Shown here: piece after piece, positions 12,901-25,680 of the stretch | How positions within the stretch are numbered: position 1 is the stretch's first letter | Layout: each line of letters opens with the position of its first letter | Assembly (NCBI GenBank): GCA_013399115.1 | Contig: VXAA01004090.1 | Coordinates: forward strand, 953,025-1,017,024 | Direction of reading: 5' to 3' | Length of the DNA stretch: 64,000 nucleotides | Source: Anseranas semipalmata | Lineage: Eukaryota > Chordata > Aves > Anseriformes > Anseranatidae | Notes under the pieces: generated by a model | What the model was told of the DNA's origin: nothing | Databases searched by the model: none | What the model saw: the letters and a program-made list of their open reading frames with translations, nothing else | Made by a program: the position numbers and the translations under genes

Positions 12901-15900
12901 CACCACTTAAGCAGAGTCAGAATCAGGCTTTTAGGAGTTCAGGGATCAAAAGAGACAGACTACTTGTCTTGTCTAGGTTTATAGACTACACAGCTATCGA
13001 GGGTCCATTAATCAAGCAGGGAAAAAAACAGCCGTTGTGGCTGATGCAACAAGAGATGGACTAAAAGAGGTTGAACGGGACACGTGTCTGTGCTGTGCCA
13101 CACATCTCTTGTCCCTCTTGAACAGCCACTGGTTTATGCATCATTCTGAAATGAATGATAAAAACAAGGAGGTATTGTTGGATTAAAGGTGATAAGAGAA
13201 GAATCCGAGATCAAAAGCTGACAAACTTTCCAACAGTGGAAGGCACAGAGCTGTGAAAGTCTTCCCCGATTCTCAACTTGAATGGTCAACAACAGTAAGA
13301 AGTGTCCTACAGAGGATATTCCTGAATCAAGTCTTGAGATTCAAAGCCCTGTTTGTTCCCTCAAAAGTATTTTCTGTCCCCTGTATTTGTAAAAGCAACA
13401 GTACCTATGTCTCTCCTGTACGTAAGTATAGATCATGACTTTCACTCCACCGCATTTCAGACTCAAAGTAGTCAACAGAGGTGAAAAGGAGGAAGAACGA
13501 ATGTCTGGGGATGCATCAGCGGACAGAACCATGCCATCAATCCAGAACTTGATACTAAACAGCCTTTCTTTAGAGAAAGCTTAGCTGTTCAACACTGAAA
13601 ACTTTGCTCTTTTGAAGGTAAGGCTCCTTCTTGACACAAATGTAGAACTGGGATATCTCAGATCTTTAAAGGAAATTCGACTTCAAAAGTCTAAGCTCAA
13701 AAGTCCAGGGTTATTAATTCCCATGCAAACATGCAGTTTCCAGCTTTCTTATTTTCTCTGGAGCATACCACTGACCCTATTTACAGCATTCCCCAGCTGT
13801 TTATGTAGCTACTTCTCTTTTTAGTGAGATTGTGTTCAGAGGAAGCCAGCATGATGGATAACAGAAGTCCTTTGACATACTGTGTCATTTATCACATAAC
13901 AGCCTCAATCCTGCTAACAGGGCCTTCTCCATATGTCACTGTCAGCTCCTATGCCACCCCAATGCATCAAAAAGAAAAGTTTGAATATGAAGCACTGTAA
14001 TTCTTAAGTCACAGCTCATTGCAGCTTTCCAGACATGAAGAACCATTCTGTCTATCTGCCAGCTTGTTTGTTTAATTTTCACCCTGTCTCACGTGTGAGA
14101 AATTAAGTCTTCAGTGCAGAAGAAAACCAGAAAAATGTCAGGTCTGGCAGAAAAGAGGAAGATAATCTCCAATTCCATCAGGAATCCAATGTGACATTTT
14201 GAAGTGGAGAAAGAAAAGACAGCCTACGAGCACTAGGTATTAGAGAATTACCAGCAGACCTAAAGAGTCCCTTCCCCTTCCCAGACTGGGAAAGAGGTTC
14301 TTTAATGTGCTGATAGGAAACTAGGAAGCTTAAAGCAATGCAGATAAGCTCCTGAACTCAGCTGCTTAATGGAGGCATACCTCATCTCTTCAACCTCTTC
14401 AAGGGTACAAAATGGAGTTAAGGCTTCCAGGAAAGCCTCAGGATTATCCAGTAGGTCCTGCTTTGGACTACCTAAAGTAATCAGAAATCACCTCTTAATG
14501 CAAAATTTCAGCAAGTCAGTTCCCAGGTGACACTTGAAAACACAAACAAGAGACTGGAGCCGCTGCCTGGGCCTCAGCTCTGCTCTCGGTTATACTAACA
14601 CAAATTTACCAGTCTCTGTGCTGGCTCTCAAGTGTTAGCGTAGATGGCGATCAAACCGTGATCCATCCAGCCTCTTTTGCCATTAGACTGTTGGAATGTA
14701 GCCTGACTACGCTACTGACTACATTCATTGATTAAAATATCATGTTTAGGCTGCCTGAACACAGACAAGCTGTCTGTAGCACTTGCCCCTCTCTCTCTTA
14801 CTATGCCCTAAATTACCTTCCCCCTCCAGCGTGAAATAGCCAAGGGCATGACTCTCCACAGTCCTAGTCTCCAACACATTCATTCAACAAGATCAGGGCC
14901 TGCTTTCAGACCTTTTTTCGCAGCTTGCTTTATAAACCCCACCCTGCCCTGCCCAGAGCCCAGTCTCTGCAGAGCAGCCCTAGCACCACCTGGCCATTCC
15001 TGACTCTCCATGAGCCCAGAACAGACTCTTTTAAGTCCAAGTGTCCTTGAAGCACCCATGACTGAGCAGAGCTCCCACATCTAACCAAGCAAATTGTCAT
15101 ATCATCCACCCTGTGTGTCCATGAATCACCCTTTGGGAAGTCAAAGTTAGAATGTTGTTTCATGTTCTCTCAGCAGTTTACAAAGCTGGCCCAAGCTTAC
15201 ACGAACCATTTCATAGACTCATTTAGTACTTGCTAGCATTTCCCCGGTTAGAAAAAGTTCCATATTACTTTGAATGGTTCACAGACTCCCTCAGTGTGAA
15301 TGGTGTTAAGTTCCAAGAATTAAGATGCTGTTTTGGATCACAAGTGATTTTAACAATATGATTTGCTACTTCATTAGGTCGTTGTTATGCAGTCTACGCA
15401 TATTTCCATTTCATTAAAAAATTTTCAAAAGAATCACTGGCAAATTACAGCTTGAAAATTAGTCAATAAAACTTTATTATGCTAACCCTTAATACGATTA
15501 TTAATGTTAAAGAACTAAAAATTAATTTCTTCCTCAGCAAAGATTTTACTGACAAAACTTCATACCTTTGTACCATTCACACAGCTACTCTCCTTTCTTG
15601 ATGCCTACTCCTTCCTAAAGGAGAATCCAAGGAGATATATTAAACATTGTTATTTATGAGTGTTAGTTGTATAAGCTGGGTCATAAGTCAGCTGACTCAA
15701 AGGTTCCAAATTTCGGTATACTCGAGGTTTTGGGGCAGCAACTTAGCATCTGCCCAAATTGTCTTCTAGTCACAGAAGAGATTGTAGCTCTTCATCCTCT
15801 CTGTTAAGAATTCACAGTAGATGCTTTAAGTAGAGATATTAAAGATGTGATAGAGCAGAGCCTAGTCACTAACAAGCCCTTCAAAGGCCTCCATAACCCT

Positions 15901-18900
15901 ATAAGCAGTTGCTTCCCTGAAGGTGCCGGGGTGGAGTTCTGTACCAATAATATCACTTCTGCTTTCCTGTGTATTTCAGAGTTTGGCATAACGACAGACT
16001 TGCTTGTGTGTATGAAGGGAAAGAAGCAAAAGAACGATAATTCAGCTAGGGGCAAGCCTTGGTCATTACTTGGACCACTAGGCAACGGGGCTGAATTACA
16101 ACTCGCCGTGACAGTACCCTAAATAACTGTTAGCTGGAAATATTAGCTTACATTACAGAAACAATTACGAGAGTTAGCCATTTGGAAAAGGGAAACACAC
16201 TGCTGAAGCACTGCTGTTCAGCAGCCACAGTTCACATTCTTCATATCAGAACAGAAATTTCAAGGGAGAAAAAAAAATCATTCCAAGTTTATGACCAAGT
16301 AAGGCAACACGTTTTCAGCATAGCATGCCACAAAACATACGCATATTTGTGTGCCTAATTTGCACAAATCCAGTCCCATAGGAGGAACATAATAATCGAA
16401 AATGAGAGCACAAATGGCCATTTAAATGCCTAAACCCCAACTTGAGTAGTTGTGTATGCAAACGCGTATGTATTTTTCGAGCACAACTGCATCCTTTCAG
16501 TCCTGACAAACTGGATCAAAATGGCCTCTGTTACCATGACTGTACATGCATTTACACACATAGAATACTATCCTTGGCAAACCTCAAAACAAACTCCTTA
16601 TTTAGGCTCCCATCAGGTTAAAGCAAGAATTAGCAATGACAGAATCGTACACGCACCACAGCTAGTTTGTGAAGAATTAGTGCTTGCTAGATGCATGCTG
16701 TTTAGGGAACACACATTTCATCCGAGACTGCGCAAGTAAAATTATTGTTTCAGAGCTGCCACGTGCGTTTCTTAAAGATAGATAAAATGCTTCAGGGAAA
16801 AAAAAAACACACACACACACAAAACAGAAGGGGTTTGATTGCACCTAAGTGATTTCTTTTCAAGTCACTCTAGTACAAAATATCTGCTGCAAACCTAGCT
16901 GCTGCAAATTATGCCCAATGGCTTAAAACCAGCAACTTCCAGCATTCAGACGCAACAGGTTCAGAGGTTGTAAGGAGCTACTCTGTACTAGTCCAAAGGT
17001 GATGCACTAAGCAGTGCCCACGTTAAAGTAGGTACGGTTTTGTTATGGTTCTTTGAGACCCTTTGGGACAAAAGATACAACAAATGAATTGCTGTCGTCA
17101 GTACGTGCACAGTCAGAACTGATGCATACCAGCTGAAAAAGGGAAAGGCATGAACACTGGCAAATAACAGCCCTGAGCTGGGCTTTTGTTTTGGTAAGAA
17201 ACCATGTAACAGAAAGATATACTTGATTCAGATTATTTCTGCTGCTTACAGCAACAGAGGCTTTTTCTTAATATTCTCCGTTTTATTTACATTCCCAGCT
17301 GTATTAGTGTTATGAGTCTGGAAGCTCAAAACCATTGATATGGACACTGATTCTGAACAGACTGTGTGCTTGATGAGATTACATGCAGTTCAAACCTGTC
17401 TAAAGACAGATGGAGAAGTAACACAGTTCAAGGGTGCCCTCACCTGCACGTCAGGCAAAGAGACCGAAATTACTGCACCTTAAACACTCAGCTCTTCAGC
17501 GCTCTCCCCCACCTCAGAACTAGCATGTGCACTAAGCCACACAGCACATCCCCCAAACATTAAGGTATTCCAAAGCAAGCTTTCTTCACATAATATGCAT
17601 GTTCTGTTGAAAACAACTATTCTTGCATTGCTGTCAGTCATGGGCTTTCCACGTTCAACCTTCACGTATGTTTACAGTGAAACACTAGACAGATCAACCA
17701 GCAGTAGAGGTTTGGCTATTCCGCGCAGATGGTTTAACCCCCAGAGCATGACCTGCATTTCCAGCCTTGACTTTCCAGAGATCTCAGGCTAAACCCGAAG
17801 ATGTTATTTTAATGACCTGAAAACATTCAAGTAAAATGTAGCTTAGTCAATCTTTTTACTTATAGCTCTTTTTACTTCAATTTCAGGCCTTGCTTTACAG
17901 ATCTGCTATCGCAAGTATAATCCAGACCTGCTTTGCCTAACATATCCAGAGCATACAATTCACCACCAGCTCAAATATGGCACTAGAAATTTCTATGATA
18001 TAGACAAACATCAACTAGAGACTTGGATGACAGACCAAATTTTTTCACGTCACTGGAGCAAGGATTTAAAACCACGATCATGCTCTGTAGAAGTGACTGA
18101 TTAGTGCAATAAACTGCATTAATACCTAAACCTCTTTTCCTGCTCCTTCTCATTTCTAAATGGTATTAAAATAGTTTATGATTGTTCAGCTGCTCTGCAC
18201 TTTACATCCTCTTATGTGTCATAACCCTTTTGGAAAAGACAGAAAAAATGTCACTTTTTTTAATCTTTGCCTTTTGTTTTTTTGCTAATGATCTTTTGCT
18301 AGCTAACAGACAATGAATATGGGACACGTTCCTCAACAAGCATGTTTTCATTAGTGTTATCACTGTTACTTGCTGGTAGAAGACACCGTGGACCAGAGCT
18401 AGAACTGTGAACAGAATTTCTGCTTTAGGCAGTGCTCAGTGCGAGCAGGTGTCCCTGGGAGAACTGGTACTTCCTTCTCCATCAAAAGCTGAGCTTCTGA
18501 ACATTTGGGGGAGAAAAATAAGGGAACATGGGGAACAGAGAAAGAAAACGTACTATCAGAGATGTCATTAGATGTACACAGAAAGAATCCTTGCACTCAC
18601 AAAGAATATTGCTACTACCTAGTAACTTTACAGGAGTAGGAGAGCTTTAAGAGAAAGGTCAGAGGAAATAAAATAATCAAAAACAGCATTACATGAAGGT
18701 ACTAATCCGATTATGGATTGTTATGTGTACATATTTAGAAATAAAACTTTGCCTATTGCAGTCTATAGGACATATGCAGTGGAATAATAGGTCTTCCCCA
18801 ACTGTTATAATAATTATACCTTAAGTACTTGTAATTTTTTGCAGACAAATGAAAGCAATCCAAAAGGTGGTTTAGGATCTAGACTGTATTGTTCACTACC

Positions 18901-21900
18901 AGTTCTCCTCTGTGTACTGCTTCCTCAGGCAAAGGACATGGAAAAGTCACATAGAACGTAACAGAATATTTAACCATCTTATATAAGGACATTTCCATTT
19001 GTGAAATTCCAGTTGTAAAAGGCCAGGGAAATGTTACTCTGCTCTACACAGTTCTAAACATAGCATAATTTCTGCAGAATCTTACTGTATAAATAATCAC
19101 TATTCCCATGCAATAAAATGTCATCATAGTTATCTAAAGGTTCCTATCAGGGTTACAATATCATTGAGCTAGGGTATGCTCAAATACTAACTTCATAGTT
19201 TTGCAGTAAGTACAGACCCAAGGTGCACCATTACTGAAGCCCTCTTCCCCACCCGTTTCACCTCATTTTATTTTTTCTCCAGCTCAAATCTGGGCTGTAT
19301 GACTTCAAAAGCTCTTTGTTTTTCTACCCCTTCAAGACTCAGATCTGCTTTACAGCATTAAAAGTGTGGTCGACTTTTTCCTAACTCCCAGCAGTGCTGT
19401 CTCTTAGGTTGCAGGAGAGGTTTTGATTTCCCACTCTTTGTCATTCCAGCATTGACTCAATTTTCTGTTTTTCATTTTCTTGCTGCTTCTCTGGGATATT
19501 CAACTGGATTTATAAATTAAGGTGGCACTTTGCTCAAATTACTGGAGCAAAATTTGCCAATGTAATTACCCCAATTGCACATGCAATCATATGAACCATG
19601 TGCACAGGTGAACAATTCAACCTCAGCTGGTCCTCTGTAGGTGCATTTTTGCACAAGCAATTTTAAAAATACAGGCTTCCAAATGAAGCTTATTTTTGTT
19701 ATGTCTCTTCGTCCCATTTCTAAAAACACCATTTTCAATCACCAGTACATTCGTCCAACCCAAGGCTGTAATATATCTGCGTTCCTATCACAGCACTTTG
19801 CCAGCTTCTATTGGAATCTGTTATTCAAATGAAACAAAGAGAGGGCAAGGAAAAGTGGAAGAGAGACACGGAAATACAGATGTTAAAGAACAATGGTAGC
19901 CAAAACACAGAGCTAATCCAGCACAGAATTTTTAAAGGCAAATGCATGGAAAAGCAGCTCTACACTTGCATAACTAAGCTCCAGGTTTTTTATTCATATG
20001 CTTTTAGAAAGAATTTCTGTGCATATATCACAAAAAAATGATGTGTTTTAATGCTTAAAAGGGACTGGTCATATAAAATTTGAAATGTCACTTGGAACTC
20101 CAGGGATGTCCAGTTTGCAGGGCAAAAGAAATACTGCCCGATTTATTACACAGTGTAATATATGAAGGTATATTACAAGAGACAATAACCTTCATTCCCA
20201 GGCAATTTCAACTTTCCAGGTAGTGTGGATATTGCAGTAAAGTATTGGACATTCTTCATTGCATCTATAAAAGTGAAGTTTTTACAATTTCATTTTGTGG
20301 ACTTCTCTTTTCCCATCCCATGAATAACAACCCCAACTCTGAATCTGTAGCTTCCAAAAGGCATTAACTTGGGTAAGAAGACTTGATCTTGAGATGGGTG
20401 ATCAAAACAGCCTCTCCAAACATGACATTAGCTCATGTCCAATATATTCAACCTTTATATCACTATTCCATAATAAACCTACCACAATCCGGTATAAGAT
20501 GCAAAATCCAAGGTCAGCAGTAACCATAATAGTTTTCAGTGTACGTTTACCTATGGGGCCAGCTGCATCAAGGTTTGCCAATACCTCCTGCAAATTTCAA
20601 GAAAGTATAAAGAGACTCCTTGAGTTTTAATACAATTCTCCAGCTCCTGCACTGATGACACTGAGCCTCACAAAGCTTCAGTAGGTGGCTGTACAAGTCA
20701 TGGCAGTGAGACGCTTTCCCCATCCCAGGATGTAACAGCGAAGGAGCGCATGATGTGGCCATGGCTGAGAAAACGGATCAGACTCCACCACAGATCCATC
20801 AGCCAGCACCCCAGTATGCTTTTCATTCTCACCAATACTAAAGCATAAACTGTGCCACTGATGCATCAGTTCCTAACAAGGGACCAGCTGCTCCTTGCCT
20901 GTCTACACAGAGTCTAGCACAGGCACAATTGGTATGGGAATAATATATCACAAAGGGGGCTTAAATAAGCATAACAAACAAAAGAGATAATCATACACAA
21001 TCAAACTAATAAGAATAATAATATAATTCAATCAACTCATTAACTCTACTAAAAGCTAGCTTTGTATACCAGTCTCCTGGCTCCTAGAAATGTCAAAGGA
21101 GTGCACACATCTGATTATGAACTCCCGTTGCCAGTCAGGAGAATAGACACGAATGCAGAACAAAAATAATTCCTTTCTGAGCCCATGGAACATCGTGTTC
21201 ATATCTAATATTCATGCTAACTTGAAAATACAAGGTAGTACCCATCTAAAATGAAATAATTTTCAAGGCTCAAAGCTGAATTGTTTAGTAGTCCAAGACA
21301 TTAATATCACTGAGCCCACATCAAGTGATTTTTGCAGTGAAATTCCCAGGTGACCTTGAATCATCAGCATAAATTGGATATGAAAGAGCCAGGGGAGATG
21401 CACTCAGCTCATGGGGTACCTTCACTGTTTCAGAGCAAACACTACACACACTTTTGCAACTGGAAGCCTAATGAAACCAGAGACAATGCATTTGATCCTT
21501 CCAGTTCTTAATATGAGCATTAACTGATCAGTTTTTGTGGCCATTCAGAAGACAGACAGTACTGTTTTCTCCATTCTATTGGCAAGCAATGGTACAGCAC
21601 TTTCATAAGATACCGCCAAGCAAGAGAAAAAGGTCCCAGACTTGAAATACTAAGAAACCCTAGGCCCTGTCCATACCAGACCTTCTATTGTCAGACTTTT
21701 TCTTTTGTTCTCTACCAAGGCATACAAACAGTGGTGTAGTTCTCTGGGCAATTTATCAAAAACTAGCAGTTGTGCTGGTCTTATTAGGCTGGATGCTGGG
21801 ACAAGCTGTTATTCAACAGTGTACTCTCCTGCCCAAACTCCTGGAAGCACATGGGATGTGCTGGAAGATAAAAGGAATGGCAGCAAAGCACCCAAAATTT

Positions 21901-24485
21901 CAGCCATTCAGTTTCGAGGAAACAGAAGCACCAAGCAATAAAACCAACCACTGACATGGGACTGGTGCTGAGTCCCACAGACAACGATAGCAGACAGGCT
22001 CCTGTTTTAGAGACTCAGCCACACAATAAATTAGTTGAGGGTGTGTTAGAACAACAGCTGGCTGCTAATTAGTCACAGCCCCCCTCAGCAGGGTACCAAT
22101 AAAGTGGCAGAGAACATCTCAAGTAAATTAAACTTTAAAAAAATCCTACTGCAATCACTCCCCGGACAGACCCTTCCTTCATCTCCCTTCTCAGCTTTTT
22201 ATTTATTGTAATTACTTTAGTAATAAGATTTGTTTCCTTGTTATTATATATATTACTATGCAGGGCAACAAAACAAAAACTATCGCTGGGAAGAGTTATG
22301 TAGCTTATTTATCTCCTCGGCTGTTATTGGGCCACTGGGTGGAGAGAGCAATGAGGAGGTGGGGGCCTGGGAAAAGCAGTAAATAGAAGAGAAAACATAT
22401 TCCTCAGGAGCAGAGACGTATGGGGACATATTTACGAAGGAGGAAACACTGACAATGAGCGAATAGATGTAATAACTCAGGGGGCCCAGCAGCTCTGGCT
22501 GATAAAGGAAGGAATAAACAATCCTGCATCGGAAGCGCTGGCAGAGGGGAGTCCTGGGGTGCAGCTGTCTGCTGGAAGATTTTAGCTCAAGAAAGACGAG
22601 GATGGGCTGCCACATCAGCCCAGGGCAAAGGGCTTTGTCTGAAATTGGGCCACTTCCCACAACACAGAGATGTACTCAGAAGTGTGTGGTGGAGGACCAG
22701 ACCCCATTTCTGGGTCCACCAAGGAAGGGCTTGCAGAGACAAGAGGCGAGGAACACTGTAGCCCGTATTTCATCTTATGCTGTTCACACACCAGCCAGAT
22801 TTGCTACCCTGAACTCCCAAATCATAGGCCTCTGCTAAGGGGCTTCTGAGCTGGTCAGAAGCAATAAGGCTGCTTGCCTTGAAGAGGTGCAAGTGGTCTC
22901 TGGGCCCCATTTCACTAGAATAACTAAAGGTGGCAGACAAGCAACCCCAAATACTCAGGACAGCCTGCTGAGAAGACTACACTGCCCAACAAGAACTGCT
23001 TATTCACCAGCTCTGCTTCACCACTGGAGCAGGATCGCTGCCCTCTTAATGGGGGGCAACTGGGGCAATGCCTGAGGCAACAGAGCAGCAATTAGCTGAG
23101 AAGCCTCTACTCTGCATGGGGAAAATTCCCCCACAGTTCAGAAGCACTTCCCAGAGCCACATACCAAGCCAGTACAGACACTGGCATTTTCATCCCCTCT
23201 GAGGTCTTGAGTCAGTGCACGCAAATATGCCACGTTACAACGTGCAGCTCAGAGCACAGCCGTCCTAAATGAGTAAGGATTGAATCTTTTGCAAAAATGT
23301 TCTTTTATCCAAGTATACCTTGCCTTCTATACGCATTTAGCCAGCTACTGTTAGCATGGTGGTGCTAATTTAGACTCAGGGCTTCTGAATACAATATGGG
23401 CGACAGAATCCAACAGCATCTGCTGAAGAACAGCAGCACACTAATCCTGGAGTACCTCTCTCTCCCAGAGATAAATTCTCCCACTACATTACTTAACGAC
23501 AGTTTGAAAACACTCCTTTCCCAGCCTTCCCATATCTTTGCACAATCCTTATAGAAAGATATATATCATAGATTAGCTAGTCTGGAGAGAGCCTTCAGAG
23601 TGTGTTTGCAAAGTGCATGGCATCAATTTAGTTATGCAAGGCTAGATTCTGAGAATTAAACTCCTCTTCAATCCTCTGACCAGAGAGAAGCAATAAAGAG
23701 GAGGAGGTGAAAGAAAGGAGTGATGTCTACACTTACATGGCTTTGTGTGACATCACCTCAAAGTTTAATCCTTGAGGCTGCATTTCTGGATCATACCGAC
23801 TCCTTAAGACTCCTTAAGGTCATTAGCTTTTTTGCTGTCCCCGTCCAGTTCTGCATCTTACCATCTGCAGAACACAATGTCTCAATGCAGGAGAGTGCAC
23901 AATAATATGGGAGAAAGAGCGCCATATATACAAATAATGCTTTTTGGTATAGAGACAAACCTGCTTTACTCCTTCTCCTAAAAGTATCGTTCAAAAAACA
24001 AAGGACCAGGTTCAAAAGAATAAGCGGGAACACTAATATTTTCCCCTTCGTGACTTTTGAGAGCATGCAAAGGAAATGTGTTCTGGAAGGGATTTCAGAG
24101 GACATTTCTCTCTCCATTTCAGTAATTGTCAAAGAGGTAAAGCTTTTCTCTGCTGGATTCCAGGAGGCAATAGACAAAGCCTGATAAGTTAAACAGGACG
24201 GAATAAACAGCCTGACAAAAGTAGGAGTGAATATCAACGGAGAGACAAACAAACAAAAAAAAACAGCTCTGCTGCCTTACCTTTGAGCAGCAGAAAAGCT
24301 TACTCAGCCTGTGTTATGGAAGGGCAGGTGCAGGAGGGAAAAGGGTGTTTTTAAACCAGATAAAGTATAGTCCCTGGCTATAATCCAAAATGCAAATCAG
24401 GATTTCCTCATCCTAACTGCTACTACGGTTACCCCATGGCTTTGAAGAAATCACGCAGCCTCCAAAAAATTCATCTTCCTTTACC
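12901..24485. other. intronic sequence, no gene seen
   Basis: No exon, RNA gene or intact repeat was recognised. A short A10-(CA)6-like tract lies at 16798-16820 and a tandem 10-bp duplication (GACTCCTTAA twice) begins at 23798. A 153-codon minus-strand open frame at 23791-24252 resembles no known family and is within the length expected by chance for DNA of this composition. Confidence 0.55.
16798..16820. repeat. A10 plus short (CA)n tract
   Basis: A run of ten A residues passes directly into about six CA units. This is a simple repeat with no recognisable attached element. Confidence 0.85.
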
Positions 24486-24508
24486 AAAAAAAAAAAAAAA
24501 AAAAAAAA
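24486..24508. repeat. poly-A run (A23)
   Basis: Twenty-three consecutive A residues, the longest homopolymer in the window. The sequence to the left has no SINE or LINE hallmark that I recognise. Confidence 0.92.
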
Positions 24509-24939
24509 GACTCACCAGCTCCCATCTCCATTGATTGGTTCAAATTCATTTATAAAAATGCATGAAGTTCTTTTCATTGAAAAGCTTTAATTCAATAGGA
24601 GGGAAAGGAGAGTGAGAAAAGGGCAGACAGAAGAGAAGAGGAAACATTAAAAGGAGTAAAGGAAGAAGAAGAGGGTGGCAATGTAGGAAGGAGCGAGACA
24701 AACTCAGAACTGTGGTACTGGGCAGTTAGGGATTTGTGAGGGGAAAGAGAATTCGTGAATACACAGAATACATAGACACTGCATGGGCAGTCTGCACATG
24801 AAGTATTTTTTAAAACAAAAGCACTTCTCTAGGAGCTCTCACCTCTTGCTTGATCAATGATCTTGCAAGGCCGAATCATTTTTAATTTAATACTTCTGGG
24901 AAGCGGGGGGAAAAAAACACTCATTAAACATAGGCACAG

Positions 24940-25080
24940 TTGGCAAGCATTGAGTGTTAGCATTTGGCAGCATTTATTATCGCTGTTTATGGTGATATAA
25001 ATTAGGTTACACTGACATAATTAATAACCCTAAATTTAGGGATAATAAATAGCAATATTTATGCGGAGTTGCAGTGTCTG
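24940..25080. promoter_or_regulatory. candidate conserved non-coding element
   Basis: This AT-rich stretch includes ACATAATTAATAACC, the palindrome-like CCTAAATTTAGGG and several TAAT cores, with no coding frame. The dense homeodomain and MADS-like words suggest an enhancer-type element. This is inferred from composition only. Confidence 0.3.
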
Positions 25081-25152
25081 AAGAAGTCCAGCCAAAGAAA
25101 CACAAAATGCTGACTACCACGTTGTGACTGTGGGCACGTGTGGGACCGCCAG

Positions 25153-25178
25153 GTGTGTGTGTGTGTGTGTGTGTGTGT
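25153..25178. repeat. (GT)13 microsatellite
   Basis: Thirteen uninterrupted GT dinucleotides, read as CA on the minus strand. A locus of this length is likely to vary in length between individuals. Confidence 0.97.
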
Positions 25179-25568
25179 AGAACGTATGCAGGTCTGAGCA
25201 GATGCTGAGAAATGGCTGCGTGTGCAAGCTGTTGACAGGAGGATACGCAGCAGGTGCACAGAGAAGACAGCCTAAGAGCACATCACAAGGTAGCATGCAA
25301 TGGCATAGGTAACTGTCAGTGCACACGCAGCGCGATGCTCAAGTGTGCGATAATGAGCTTATGTGGAACAGCGTGGACAGCCAACATTGTTCTGTTTCTT
25401 TATAAAAATTTCATTTTGAGCTGCCATAATTAAGCTTTTACAGGTTCCTTTCCTGACCCTGGTTTCACTAGTTGAATCAGAATATGATCTAGATTGAAGA
25501 GTAAATGCTCCCAGCACGCATATTTCACACTGCACAAAGGTTGTGGTATGTCATTAGCTCATTTTCTC

Positions 25569-25680
25569 AGGAAGAAAACTCAGAAAAGAGGAGGGGAAAA
25601 TGACCAAGGTCACATAGTCCATCAACAGCAGAGCCAGGAACAAAGCACAGGTCTCTTGCTCACCCACTACATTTTATATC
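25569..25680 (+). repeat. MIR/CORE-SINE relic
   Basis: Successive blocks follow the MIR core in the right order and spacing: AACTCAGAAAAGAGG, ATGACCAAGGTCACATAG, CAGCAGAGCCAGGA, and CACAGGTCTC. The consensus counterparts are the GAGG...TGCCCAAGGTCACACAG...GGCAGAGCCAGGA...CCAGGTCT series. This is the clearest of the MIR-like stretches here. It explains the short open frame that overlaps it. Confidence 0.7.

Noticed and set aside
22280..22660. 126-codon minus-strand open frame in a GC-richer patch
   Set aside because: It does not match the missing CCP exons and has no other recognisable domain.
23791..24252. 153-codon minus-strand open frame
   Set aside because: No motif or family resemblance, no splice context with the AGBL1 exons, and a length within chance for this much AT-rich DNA.
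25059..25326. Frames with a His-Thr repeat
   Set aside because: They are translations of the (GT)13 microsatellite on the minus strand.
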